Shown one piece after another: positions 1-6,188 of a stretch of DNA of 6,374 nucleotides. The stretch covers positions 1-6,374 of the forward strand of contig DAOTVD010000023.1 of assembly GCA_034437075.1 (NCBI GenBank), written 5' to 3'. Positions within the stretch are counted from its first letter, which is position 1. Every line of letters starts with the position of its first letter. Both the position numbers and the translations under genes were made by a program. The stretch is from DAOTVD01 sp034437075 (GTDB lineage: Bacteria; Chloroflexota; Anaerolineae; Aggregatilineales; J027). The notes beneath the pieces were generated by a model. That model made no database searches. It worked only from the letters and a program-made list of their open reading frames with translations, and had not been told where the DNA came from.

Positions 1-171
1 TTGGGGATTAATCCCCCGACGCCGTCATGGGGCAATATGTTGAGTGACGGTCGTACCTATTTACAGGATGCGTGGTGGATTTCCGTTTTCCCCGGTCTTA
101 TCCTGATGCTTACGATTTTATGTGTCAATTCCGTAGGGGATGCCCTGCAAAAATTGAATTCTGGCCAGTAA
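1..171 (+). CDS. DppC/OppC-family ABC transporter permease, C-terminal fragment (5' end outside window)
   Basis: Reading frame 1 is open from the first base to a TAA at 169-171 and encodes 56 residues. These contain the C-terminal signature of DppC/OppC-type permeases: PPTPSWGNML (residues 5-14), then a double Trp (25-26) and FPG (30-32) leading into a final hydrophobic segment (about 27-45), and GDAL near the end (46-49). In this family the protein is one of two inner-membrane subunits forming the channel for oligopeptides, dipeptides, nickel or similar solutes. It has no start inside the window, so a start-based gene caller would miss it. The next gene, a family 5 solute-binding protein on the same strand, fits the usual Dpp/Opp arrangement. 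The substrate cannot be inferred from this fragment. The family call is firm; DppC versus OppC naming is not. Confidence 0.93.
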   Translation: MGINPPTPSWGNMLSDGRTYLQDAWWISVFPGLILMLTILCVNSVGDALQKLNSGQ

Positions 172-289
172 TGAATGATGAGGGGGATCATTTAGACAAA
201 CGCACTGCCCATATCTGTCCTGAAACTATCGCATCATACATAGTACTGCATCGTACACCATAGATCGAAGCAATACCCAGTATTTACAC

Positions 290-295
290 AAGGAG
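290..295 (+). promoter_or_regulatory. Shine-Dalgarno sequence deciding the start of the family 5 binding-protein gene
   Basis: AAGGAG at 290-295 is a strong ribosome binding site. It lies 6 bases before an ATC (302) and 9 bases before an ATT (305), both in frame with the downstream binding protein. It is 39 bases from the first in-frame ATG (335), too far to serve that codon. This is the main evidence that translation begins upstream of 335. The GTG at 295-297 overlaps the site and is out of frame. Confidence 0.7.
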
Positions 296-304
296 TGCAT
301 TATC

Positions 305-1876
305 ATTTCGAACAATCTCAGCCGTCGTAACTTCATGCGCCTTGGTGCCGCCGCCGCCGGCGCTATGGCCACTGGGCTGTCCTTCTCCCCGAACCTGAGC
401 CTGGCCGGAGTGGCTGCGCAGGGGGAACTGGCCTCTCACGTCACGCTGGGCAATACCAGCATTCAGCCAAACTTGAATCCCTTTTATTTCACCTATTTTC
501 AGTCCCGCCAAATTTATGACACACTGATCGAGGTATCGGCGGATGGCGAATTATTGCCGGGCCTGGCTCTGGAATGGCAGCGGATCGATCCGATGTCGAT
601 TGAAGTTCGTCTGCGCGATGGGGTCTTTTTCTCCAATGGCGACCGCTTTACATCTCGCTCGGTGCAATACACCATGGAACATTTGATGACCGAAGGCGTC
701 AACAACCTGGCCCTTTACGGCATTCCGATTAGTGACTTCCAGCTTTTCCCGCCACAATTTGCCCTATTCAACCAGGATAGCATCGAGATTATCGACGACT
801 TGAACCTCGTCATTCGCGCGACGCGCCCCGATGCCATCCTCGAAAAGCGCTTCTCGCGCCTGTTCGTTATTTCCGAACAGTTTATGAATGAGACGGATGG
901 CGACCTGACCACCCAAGCAGCGGGCACGGGCTACTTCCGTGCAGCGGAATTCGTCCCTGGCGAGCTCCTGGAACTGGAATATGTCGAAGGTAATTGGCGC
1001 GGCGAATACCCGATCCGCTCGGCAACTTACGTCCGTGTTGGCGACTCGCGCACAGCGTTAGAAAGTGGCGATATTGACATGGCCCAAAGCCTGCCGCCGG
1101 ACATTGCGCGCACCTTGGTTGACAATGGCGACTTTAACGTCAGTACAAAATCGTCCCTGGCCACCGAAATCATCAGCATGATCCCCGACACCAATCCGGC
1201 CTTCCAAGACCCGCGCGTGCGCCGGGCGCTGAACCTAGCCATCGATAAGGACCTCTATAACGAGGTGGTGCGCGCTGGCTTTGGCCGCCCGCCACAAGGG
1301 CAACTCTTGCAACCGGGCATGGATGGCTACGTCGAAGGGCTCGACCCATTTGAGTATAACCCCCAAGAAGCGATGCGCTTGCTGAATGAAGCCGGAGCGC
1401 GCAATCTGGAATTGACCTTCGCCGCGCCGAACACCCTGCGCGCGGATGCCGAAGTATTGGCCGGGTTCTTTGAGGCGGTTGGCGTGCGCGTTCAGCTTGA
1501 AACGCCGGACTCTGGCACGCTCATCAGCGAAATTCGCGCAGGCACAGACCGTAACATGATCTTGTGGAACGCCTTCTATACCACCCTTTCGGACTGGTCT
1601 CAGGCTATGGTTGGCTTGGTAAACCCGGCTCCGGGGGCGCAACGTCATTTCGATAATGACGAATTCTATGCCCTGAATATGCAAATCCAAACGGCAGGCG
1701 ATGCAGAAACGCGGACGCAACTCATCGAACAAACCGCAACCCTGATGAACGAAGAAGCCGCCGTTATCTTCCTTTCCTGGTCCGACTTCTACCATGTCCA
1801 CACTACCGCTATCGAGTCGGTGCCCTATAACTTGGACAACTCCCCTCAGGTCTACGCCATCGAAAAACGCGCGTAA
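305..1876 (+). CDS. ABC transporter family 5 (peptide/nickel-type) substrate-binding protein with Tat signal; start codon non-canonical or miscalled
   Basis: This is an extracytoplasmic solute-binding protein of the SBP_bac_5 family (DppA/OppA/NikA type), which captures peptides or related solutes for the Dpp/Opp permeases. Numbering from the ATT at 305 gives 523 residues. SRRNFMR (6-12) is a twin-arginine motif, followed by an Ala/Gly-rich hydrophobic stretch and a probable cleavage region around residues 33-39. No lipobox Cys is seen. Family hallmarks follow: YDTLIE (71-76), LRDGVFFSNG (103-112), GTGYF (207-211), DPRVRRALNLAIDK (302-315) and YNPQEAMRLLNEAG (351-364). The length is normal for the family. 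The first in-frame ATG, at 335, lies inside the Tat signal, has no Shine-Dalgarno and would discard both arginines. No ATG, GTG or TTG occurs between it and the in-frame stop at 221-223. The start is therefore ATT 305, ATC 302, or a former ATG altered by mutation or sequencing error. The gene follows the DppC-like permease and is closed by a terminator. Product call is firm; start and substrate are uncertain. Confidence 0.93.
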   Translation: MSNNLSRRNFMRLGAAAAGAMATGLSFSPNLSLAGVAAQGELASHVTLGNTSIQPNLNPFYFTYFQSRQIYDTLIEVSADGELLPGLALEWQRIDPMSIEVRLRDGVFFSNGDRFTSRSVQYTMEHLMTEGVNNLALYGIPISDFQLFPPQFALFNQDSIEIIDDLNLVIRATRPDAILEKRFSRLFVISEQFMNETDGDLTTQAAGTGYFRAAEFVPGELLELEYVEGNWRGEYPIRSATYVRVGDSRTALESGDIDMAQSLPPDIARTLVDNGDFNVSTKSSLATEIISMIPDTNPAFQDPRVRRALNLAIDKDLYNEVVRAGFGRPPQGQLLQPGMDGYVEGLDPFEYNPQEAMRLLNEAGARNLELTFAAPNTLRADAEVLAGFFEAVGVRVQLETPDSGTLISEIRAGTDRNMILWNAFYTTLSDWSQAMVGLVNPAPGAQRHFDNDEFYALNMQIQTAGDAETRTQLIEQTATLMNEEAAVIFLSWSDFYHVHTTAIESVPYNLDNSPQVYAIEKRA

Positions 1877-1904
1877 ACCGACACATCTGATTACAGCAGA
1901 CGTC

Positions 1905-1930
1905 GCCCCGCTCCCTTGGCGGGGCTTTTT
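1905..1930 (+). terminator. Rho-independent terminator after the family 5 binding-protein gene
   Basis: A perfect 7-bp GC stem, GCCCCGC (1905-1911) with GCGGGGC (1919-1925), encloses a 7-base loop and is followed directly by TTTTT (1926-1930). It starts 28 bases after the stop codon at 1874-1876. It separates the Dpp/Opp-type unit from the Liv operon. Confidence 0.9.
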
Positions 1931-2017
1931 GCTTTAATTTGCCTGCCAAGATGTGAACTTCTTTTTTTTTTGGTCATCTTTCACAACAATACCGCATGCA
2001 TTTTGAGTGTGGCGACG

Positions 2018-2023
2018 TATAAT
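2018..2023 (+). promoter_or_regulatory. Probable -10 box of the livJHMGF promoter
   Basis: TATAAT at 2018-2023 is a perfect match to the bacterial housekeeping -10 consensus. It lies in an intergenic gap just after the upstream terminator and 45 bases before the livJ start, leaving room for a leader of roughly 35-40 bases. I find no good -35 hexamer at 16-18 bases upstream (that stretch reads around GCATGCAT) and no extended -10 TG. The promoter may therefore rely on an activator or an AT-rich upstream element; a 10-T run lies at 1962-1971. Confidence 0.5.
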
Positions 2024-2068
2024 CATGCCCACAATTTTATGCAAGATGTTCATGAACGGAGCTAAAAA

Positions 2069-3280
2069 ATGAAAAAACTGGTTTTGTGGATCGCGATTTT
2101 AAGTTTATTGGTTCCTGTGGCTGCCATGGCCCAAGATGATGAAGACCGTCCGCTGATGGGTGTTTGGGATGAGTGCGCCACGCCAGATGCTCTGTCCGGC
2201 GAGATTCCGCTGGGCGTAGTCTTTACGCTGACGGGTGGTGGCTCGATTTACGGAAATCCGCAGCAGCAAGGCGTGCAGCTTGCCGTACAACAGATCAATG
2301 AAAGTGGGTACTTGGGCGAAGCGACCCTGAACGCCATTTACGAAGACAGTGCGACATCCGGCGAGGGCGCGATTGCGGCGTTTGAAAAGCTCATTAACGA
2401 AGATAACGCGGTCGCCATTCTTGGCCCGACGCTCAGCACCGAAGCTTTCGCCGCCGACCCGATTGCCCAAGAAGCGGGCGTGCCCGTGATGGGCGTCAGT
2501 AATACGGCCAACGGTATCACCGAAATGGGCGATTTTGTCTTCCGCAATAGCCTTCCCGAAGCCAGCGTTATCCCGGGTAACCTGGAACAAGCCGTGGACA
2601 TTCTCGGCATTCAATCCGTCGGCGTGCTGTATAGCGACAATGACGATTTCACTGTTAGCGGATTTGATGTCTTTGTCGAAAGTCTGGATAACCTCGGCGT
2701 GGATATTTTGGCCGAAGAGACTTTCTCGACTGGCGATGTCGATTTTAACGCCCAGTTGACCAACGTCTTGGCCCTAGAGCCCGACGCCATTGTGCTGTCT
2801 ATTCTAATCGCCGAAGCCGTGCCCATGATCAACCAGATTCGTGACTTGGGCTTCGAAGGGCCGATCATCGGCGGTAATGGCGTGAATACCCCCGCCGTGG
2901 CGGACCCCGATGAAGGCGCAGGTGAAAATGCCGAAGGCGTCATCGTGGGTGCGGCCTGGCACATCACCAATCCGTCCGACATCAACCAGGATTTTGTTGA
3001 GCAATTCACCGAGTTTGCGGGCGAGCGCCCAGGGCAGTTTGTGGCACAGAGCTACACTGGGGCCTGGTTGATGGCCACGGCCATCCGCTGTGCCAACTCG
3101 GCGGACTCCGCAGATATTCGCGATTCGTTGGCGGCTATCGAAGGCTTTGAATCGCCTCTAGGCACATTCGCGTTTGACGAAGATCGTAACCCTGTGCACG
3201 ATCCAGTCGCGCAAATCGTGATTGATGGCGAATTCGAATTGCTCTCAGCAGAAACTGCCGCCCAGACTTTCGGCGAGTAA
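2069..3280 (+). CDS. livJ: Branched-chain amino acid-type (HAAT) ABC transporter substrate-binding protein
   Basis: This is a Peripla_BP_6/LivJ-LivK type binding protein of 403 residues that captures an amino acid or similar small solute outside the membrane and hands it to LivHM. A Sec signal peptide is clear: MKK, a hydrophobic core (4-18) and cleavage at AMA|Q after residue 21; there is no lipobox. The N-terminal lobe shows GVVFTLTGGGSIYG (49-62), then QQQGVQLAVQQIN (65-77), AILGPTLST (116-124) and GVPVMGVSNTA (137-147), the usual ligand-facing strands and loops. DFNAQLTNVLALEPDAIVLS (225-244) is the typical hinge-to-second-lobe segment. The mature protein is strongly acidic and has exactly two cysteines, C36 and C341. 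The start is supported by GGAG at 2058-2061, 7 bases upstream. It is the first gene of a livJHMGF operon. Substrate specificity is unknown; branched-chain amino acids are the default, and amide or urea-type ligands are possible. The symbol is given by family resemblance. Confidence 0.93.
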   Translation: MKKLVLWIAILSLLVPVAAMAQDDEDRPLMGVWDECATPDALSGEIPLGVVFTLTGGGSIYGNPQQQGVQLAVQQINESGYLGEATLNAIYEDSATSGEGAIAAFEKLINEDNAVAILGPTLSTEAFAADPIAQEAGVPVMGVSNTANGITEMGDFVFRNSLPEASVIPGNLEQAVDILGIQSVGVLYSDNDDFTVSGFDVFVESLDNLGVDILAEETFSTGDVDFNAQLTNVLALEPDAIVLSILIAEAVPMINQIRDLGFEGPIIGGNGVNTPAVADPDEGAGENAEGVIVGAAWHITNPSDINQDFVEQFTEFAGERPGQFVAQSYTGAWLMATAIRCANSADSADIRDSLAAIEGFESPLGTFAFDEDRNPVHDPVAQIVIDGEFELLSAETAAQTFGE

Positions 3281-3284
3281 CGCA

Positions 3285-3330
3285 GCAGGGGGGTGAGGGC
3301 GTACCCACTACCCACGGTACGCCCCCCTGC
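3285..3330 (+). promoter_or_regulatory. Long bulged hairpin in the livJ-livH intergenic RNA
   Basis: The gap between livJ and livH is almost entirely an inverted repeat. GCAGGGG (3285-3291) pairs with CCCCTGC (3324-3330), and GGCGTACC (3298-3305) pairs with GGTACGCC (3316-3323). That gives 15 GC-rich base pairs, a 10-base apical loop and a 6-base one-sided bulge (3292-3297). Because both arms contain six consecutive G or C, the bulge can slide by up to two bases with no loss of pairs. No U-run follows, so it is not a typical intrinsic terminator. In other transport operons, stem-loops after the binding-protein gene protect its mRNA or reduce downstream expression, so more binding protein than permease is made. 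The same role is inferred here. Confidence 0.7.
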
Positions 3331-3342
3331 GCGAATACATCG

Positions 3343-4440
3343 ATGGCGATGACACGTTTTTGGCAAGACCCAGGCTTGCGCTCGGCAGTTTATGTACTGA
3401 TGGCGATTGTCCTGGGTTTTTTGGTGCCCTATCTGGTGCTCTATCTGCTGGACGTGCGCGTGTTGAACCCGCAACAGCAATTCGTGAACGCCGTCTGGCG
3501 GGGCAGTGTGTATAGCCTGTTTGCGCTGGGGTACGCGCTGGTCTTTAGCATTTTAGGGCTTTTGAATTTGGCACACAGCGCCATTTTTATGTGGGGCGCA
3601 TTCCTGGGGCTGGCTGCCGTCACGCAAGCGGATTTGCCCTTGCTGGTAGCTCTGCCGGCGGGCATGGTTGGCGGGGGGCTTGTGGGCTGGCTGGTGGATT
3701 TTGTCGCGTTTCGGCCCTTGCGCCAGCGCAATGCGCCGCGTATCGCGCAACTCATCAGTAGTATCGGCGTGGCGATTATGCTCATCAATCTGGCGAGTAT
3801 CGTCTTCGGTACCAATACCCAGCGTTTCCCGCAAGATCGCATCGAAGCGGTGCAGGTGCCCGGCGATCAGCCCGTCGAATGGTCGGCGGGGGAGTTTAGC
3901 CTGCTCATCGAACCGCCTTTTGATCCGACCGTGCGCCTGGAATTCATCTACGGCGAAGAGGATGTCAGCATTACAGTGCTACAAATTGCGATTTTGCTGA
4001 CGGCGCTGGTGCTGATGTTCGCTTTGCAATACTTGGTCGCGAATACGCGCTTGGGGCAAGCCATGCGCACCGTGGCGTTTAACGCCAAAATCGCCAGTTT
4101 GTTGGGTGTGAACAATGGGCAAATCGTGGCGCTGACGTTTTTCATGGCGGGGGCCTTGGCCGGGGCGGCGGGGGTGCTGCACGGTCTGGCTTTCAACTCC
4201 ATGACGCCCTACATGGGGGAGTCCATCGCGCTAACGGGCCTAACGGTGATCGTCATCGGCGGCTTGGGTAGCATACGCGGGACGGTGGTTGGTGGGTTTC
4301 TCATTGCTAACGCGGAGGTTATCACCATCGCGGCGGGTTATAGCTGGCTAGAGGATGCGGTCGTGTTCTCGGCCCTGTTCATTGCGTTGTTGGTGCGTCC
4401 CCAGGGCTTGCTGGGCGAACAAAAAGTAGAAAAAGTCTGA
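3343..4440 (+). CDS. livH: Branched-chain amino acid-type ABC transporter permease LivH, enlarged
   Basis: This inner-membrane permease forms the translocation channel with LivM. Family motifs are clear: a core helix region from about residue 44 with ALGYALVFSILGLLNLAHSA (61-80), the cytoplasmic coupling loop TRLGQAMRTVAFNAKIASLLG (split at 235-254, LGV following), GGLGSIRG (306-313) and VRPQGLLGE (351-359). It has 365 residues, against about 290-310 for usual LivH. Two regions account for the excess: an N-terminal extension of about 43 residues carrying an extra hydrophobic segment (14-37), and a long hydrophilic loop (about 156-210) rich in acidic residues and prolines. The start at 3343 has no recognisable Shine-Dalgarno (an alternative ATG is at 3349) and sits 12 bases after the intergenic hairpin. 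No earlier in-frame start codon exists after livJ. The stop at 4438-4440 lies 2 bases before livM. Confidence 0.95.
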   Translation: MAMTRFWQDPGLRSAVYVLMAIVLGFLVPYLVLYLLDVRVLNPQQQFVNAVWRGSVYSLFALGYALVFSILGLLNLAHSAIFMWGAFLGLAAVTQADLPLLVALPAGMVGGGLVGWLVDFVAFRPLRQRNAPRIAQLISSIGVAIMLINLASIVFGTNTQRFPQDRIEAVQVPGDQPVEWSAGEFSLLIEPPFDPTVRLEFIYGEEDVSITVLQIAILLTALVLMFALQYLVANTRLGQAMRTVAFNAKIASLLGVNNGQIVALTFFMAGALAGAAGVLHGLAFNSMTPYMGESIALTGLTVIVIGGLGSIRGTVVGGFLIANAEVITIAAGYSWLEDAVVFSALFIALLVRPQGLLGEQKVEKV

Positions 4441-4442
4441 CG

Positions 4443-5414
4443 ATGCTGGAACCAATTTTCGAAGCACTCGCGCCGATTGGGCTCAGCGAGAGCAATTTTC
4501 AATTTATGTGCATTGCGGCCATTTTGGGCGTCAGCATTTATATCACGCTCTATGGCGGCATGTTCTCGCTAGCGAATGCGGGTTTCATGGCCATTGGGGC
4601 GTATGTCAGCGTCGTGCTCACCCAACAAGAAGGCTGGGATTTCTTCCCGGCAGTGGTAGCAGGGGCGCTAGCTGCTGGGTTGATCGCCATTCCGCTGGGG
4701 TTGTTGGTGCTGCATTTGAACGATATTTATCTGGCGATTGCCACGATTGGCTTTGGCGAGATCGCGCGCGTGTCGATTCGCAATTTTGATCGCGTCGTCT
4801 TCGAGCTAACCGATGAGCGCGTGCGCATCACGAATGGCGCGCAGGGTATCAGCCGCATTCCGGTGCTTACCGAAACCGAACATCTCATTATCGTGATCCT
4901 GTTGCTGGCCTTTTTCTTATACCGGATGCACGACTCGCGGTTTGGGCGCGCGTTGGCGGCCATGCGGCGGGATCGCATCGTGGCGGCAAGCATGGGCATT
5001 AATGTGGTCTACTATCGTAACCTGGCCTTTATCATTGGCGCGCTGATTGCCGGGCTGGCGGGCGCTCTCAGCGGCCATCTGACGCGCGTCATCACCCCCG
5101 AAACCTATGATTTTAGCCAGGCCGTGGATATTCTGGCCTATGCGGTGTTTGGCGGTACGTATACGCTAATCGGCCCGATTGTTGGCGGCATGACGTTAGA
5201 GTATATTCCCGAAGTGTTGCGCCGTCTGGATGTTTTCCAGGCGATGACTGATGCTACTGGGGTTAACTTCATCGACAACGAAGCACAGATTATCGGCTTT
5301 TTGAATGGCTTGGTGCTCGTGCTGGTGATTATCTATCTGCCCGGCGGCATCACCGACCCGCAATTATGGCGCAATTTGCGCGCGCGCCTGGTGCGTTGGG
5401 TGGGGCGCGGCTGA
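4443..5414 (+). CDS. livM: Branched-chain amino acid-type ABC transporter permease LivM
   Basis: This is the second membrane subunit of the Liv-type channel, 323 residues and normal for compact LivM proteins. Diagnostic stretches are FSLANAGFMAIGAY (41-54), YLAIATIGFGEIAR (96-109), TNGAQGI (130-136), the ATPase-contacting loop SRFGRALAAMRRDRIVAAS (165-183) with MGIN following, and VFGGTYTLIGPIVGG (235-249), which corresponds to the family's GG-x-GT-x-x-GP segment. Several hydrophobic helices are visible, for example about 21-38, 66-91, 147-160, 194-212 and 284-299. The C-terminus is Arg-rich (310-322). The start lies 2 bases after the livH stop with no strong Shine-Dalgarno, which suggests translational coupling. 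The stop (5412-5414) is one base before livG. Confidence 0.95.
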   Translation: MLEPIFEALAPIGLSESNFQFMCIAAILGVSIYITLYGGMFSLANAGFMAIGAYVSVVLTQQEGWDFFPAVVAGALAAGLIAIPLGLLVLHLNDIYLAIATIGFGEIARVSIRNFDRVVFELTDERVRITNGAQGISRIPVLTETEHLIIVILLLAFFLYRMHDSRFGRALAAMRRDRIVAASMGINVVYYRNLAFIIGALIAGLAGALSGHLTRVITPETYDFSQAVDILAYAVFGGTYTLIGPIVGGMTLEYIPEVLRRLDVFQAMTDATGVNFIDNEAQIIGFLNGLVLVLVIIYLPGGITDPQLWRNLRARLVRWVGRG

Positions 5415-5415
5415 G

Positions 5416-6186
5416 ATGCTGAGACTGGAAGGCGTTAGCCGTCAATTTGGCGGTCTGGTGGCGGTGCAAAATGTCGCGCTGCATGTACCGCAGGGCAAGA
5501 TCGTGGGGCTCATCGGCCCGAATGGCGCGGGCAAAACCACGCTCATCAACTGCATGAGCGGGCTTGACCATCCCACGAGCGGGCGCATTCAATTAACCGT
5601 GGATGGCACAACGCACGAGATTCAGAACAAATCCGCCCACAGTATCACCGCTCTGGGCTTGGCGCGCACGTTTCAAAATATCCGCTTATTGCCAGACATG
5701 ACCGTGCGCGATAATCTATGGATTGCCCAGCATGGCCACGGGCGCGCGACCTTCCCAGAAGCCTTTTTTATGTTGCCGCGTTTTTGGCAAGAGCGCCGCG
5801 CCGCGCAATCCGCCACCCAGGAAATGCTCGCCCGCTTTGGCTTGAGCGATAAGGCCGATGCGCTGGCCGGGGGGCTTTCGTATGGTGACCAGCGCCGCCT
5901 AGAAATGGCCCGCGCGCTGGCCCTACGTCCGCATATCATTTTGCTGGATGAACCGACAGCGGGCATGAACGCCACCGAGACCCATGCCTTGGGCGAGCAA
6001 ATCTTGCGGATGCGCGCGGATGGCCTGACCGTGCTCGTGATTGAGCATGATATGTCGTTAATCGGCCAGGTCTGCGATGAGGTATATGTGCTCAATTTTG
6101 GCCAGATCATCGCGCACGATACGCCCGACGCCGTACGCCAAGACCCCGCCGTTATCGAAGCCTATTTGGGCGAGGAAGACGTATAA
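5416..6186 (+). CDS. livG: Branched-chain amino acid-type ABC transporter ATP-binding protein LivG
   Basis: This cytoplasmic ATPase subunit hydrolyses ATP to drive uptake through LivHM and probably pairs with LivF. All ABC ATPase motifs are intact: Walker A GPNGAGKTT (34-42), Q-loop in ARTFQNIRLL (83-92, Q87), signature LSYGDQRRLEMARAL (154-168), Walker B IILLDEPTAGMN (174-185, D178 and catalytic E179) and H-loop H211 in VIEHDMSLI. ARTFQN, the signature followed by RRLE, and the TAGMN D-loop are typical of LivG rather than LivF. The 256-residue length is normal for the family, including the LivG-type insert between the Q-loop and the signature (about 104-136). The signature is LSYGDQ, where E. 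coli LivG has YGQQ as I recall it; I regard this as family variation. The ATG is one base after the livM stop, so coupling is likely. Confidence 0.96.
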   Translation: MLRLEGVSRQFGGLVAVQNVALHVPQGKIVGLIGPNGAGKTTLINCMSGLDHPTSGRIQLTVDGTTHEIQNKSAHSITALGLARTFQNIRLLPDMTVRDNLWIAQHGHGRATFPEAFFMLPRFWQERRAAQSATQEMLARFGLSDKADALAGGLSYGDQRRLEMARALALRPHIILLDEPTAGMNATETHALGEQILRMRADGLTVLVIEHDMSLIGQVCDEVYVLNFGQIIAHDTPDAVRQDPAVIEAYLGEEDV

Positions 6187-6188
6187 CT

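Noticed and set aside
174..192. Small hairpin AATGAT/ATCATT just after the DppC-like stop, considered as a terminator
   Set aside because: The stem is only 6 AT-rich base pairs with just three T following. It is too weak to call, and the binding protein is probably co-transcribed.
72..263. Open frame of 63 codons on the + strand in the first part of the window
   Set aside because: It overlaps the DppC-like C-terminus in another frame. The permease frame has clear family motifs and this one has none.
295..297. GTG as the start of the family 5 binding protein
   Set aside because: It is out of frame with the protein and overlaps the Shine-Dalgarno sequence.
1235..1801. Long antisense open frame (188 codons) opposite the family 5 binding protein
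   Set aside because: It lies wholly within a well-supported gene, shows no family motifs, and is explained by GC-biased codon usage of the sense gene.
1952..1985. TGTGA...TCACA considered as a CRP-type site
   Set aside because: The half-sites are 24 bases apart, whereas CRP sites have 6 between them. It is kept only as a generic inverted repeat.
2105..2614. Antisense open frame (169 codons) opposite livJ, with others at 2611-3009, 3441-3842 and 5673-6110
   Set aside because: All are shadows of strongly supported genes and none resembles a known protein.
3285..3330. livJ-livH hairpin considered as an intrinsic terminator ending the operon
   Set aside because: No T-run follows, and livH is a natural partner of livJ only 62 bases away. 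A partial-attenuation or mRNA-stability role is more likely.
5877..5921. LivG signature LSYGDQ considered as a degenerate, possibly inactive ABC signature
   Set aside because: The critical Ser and Gly are present and all other ATPase motifs are intact, so it looks like normal LivG-family variation.
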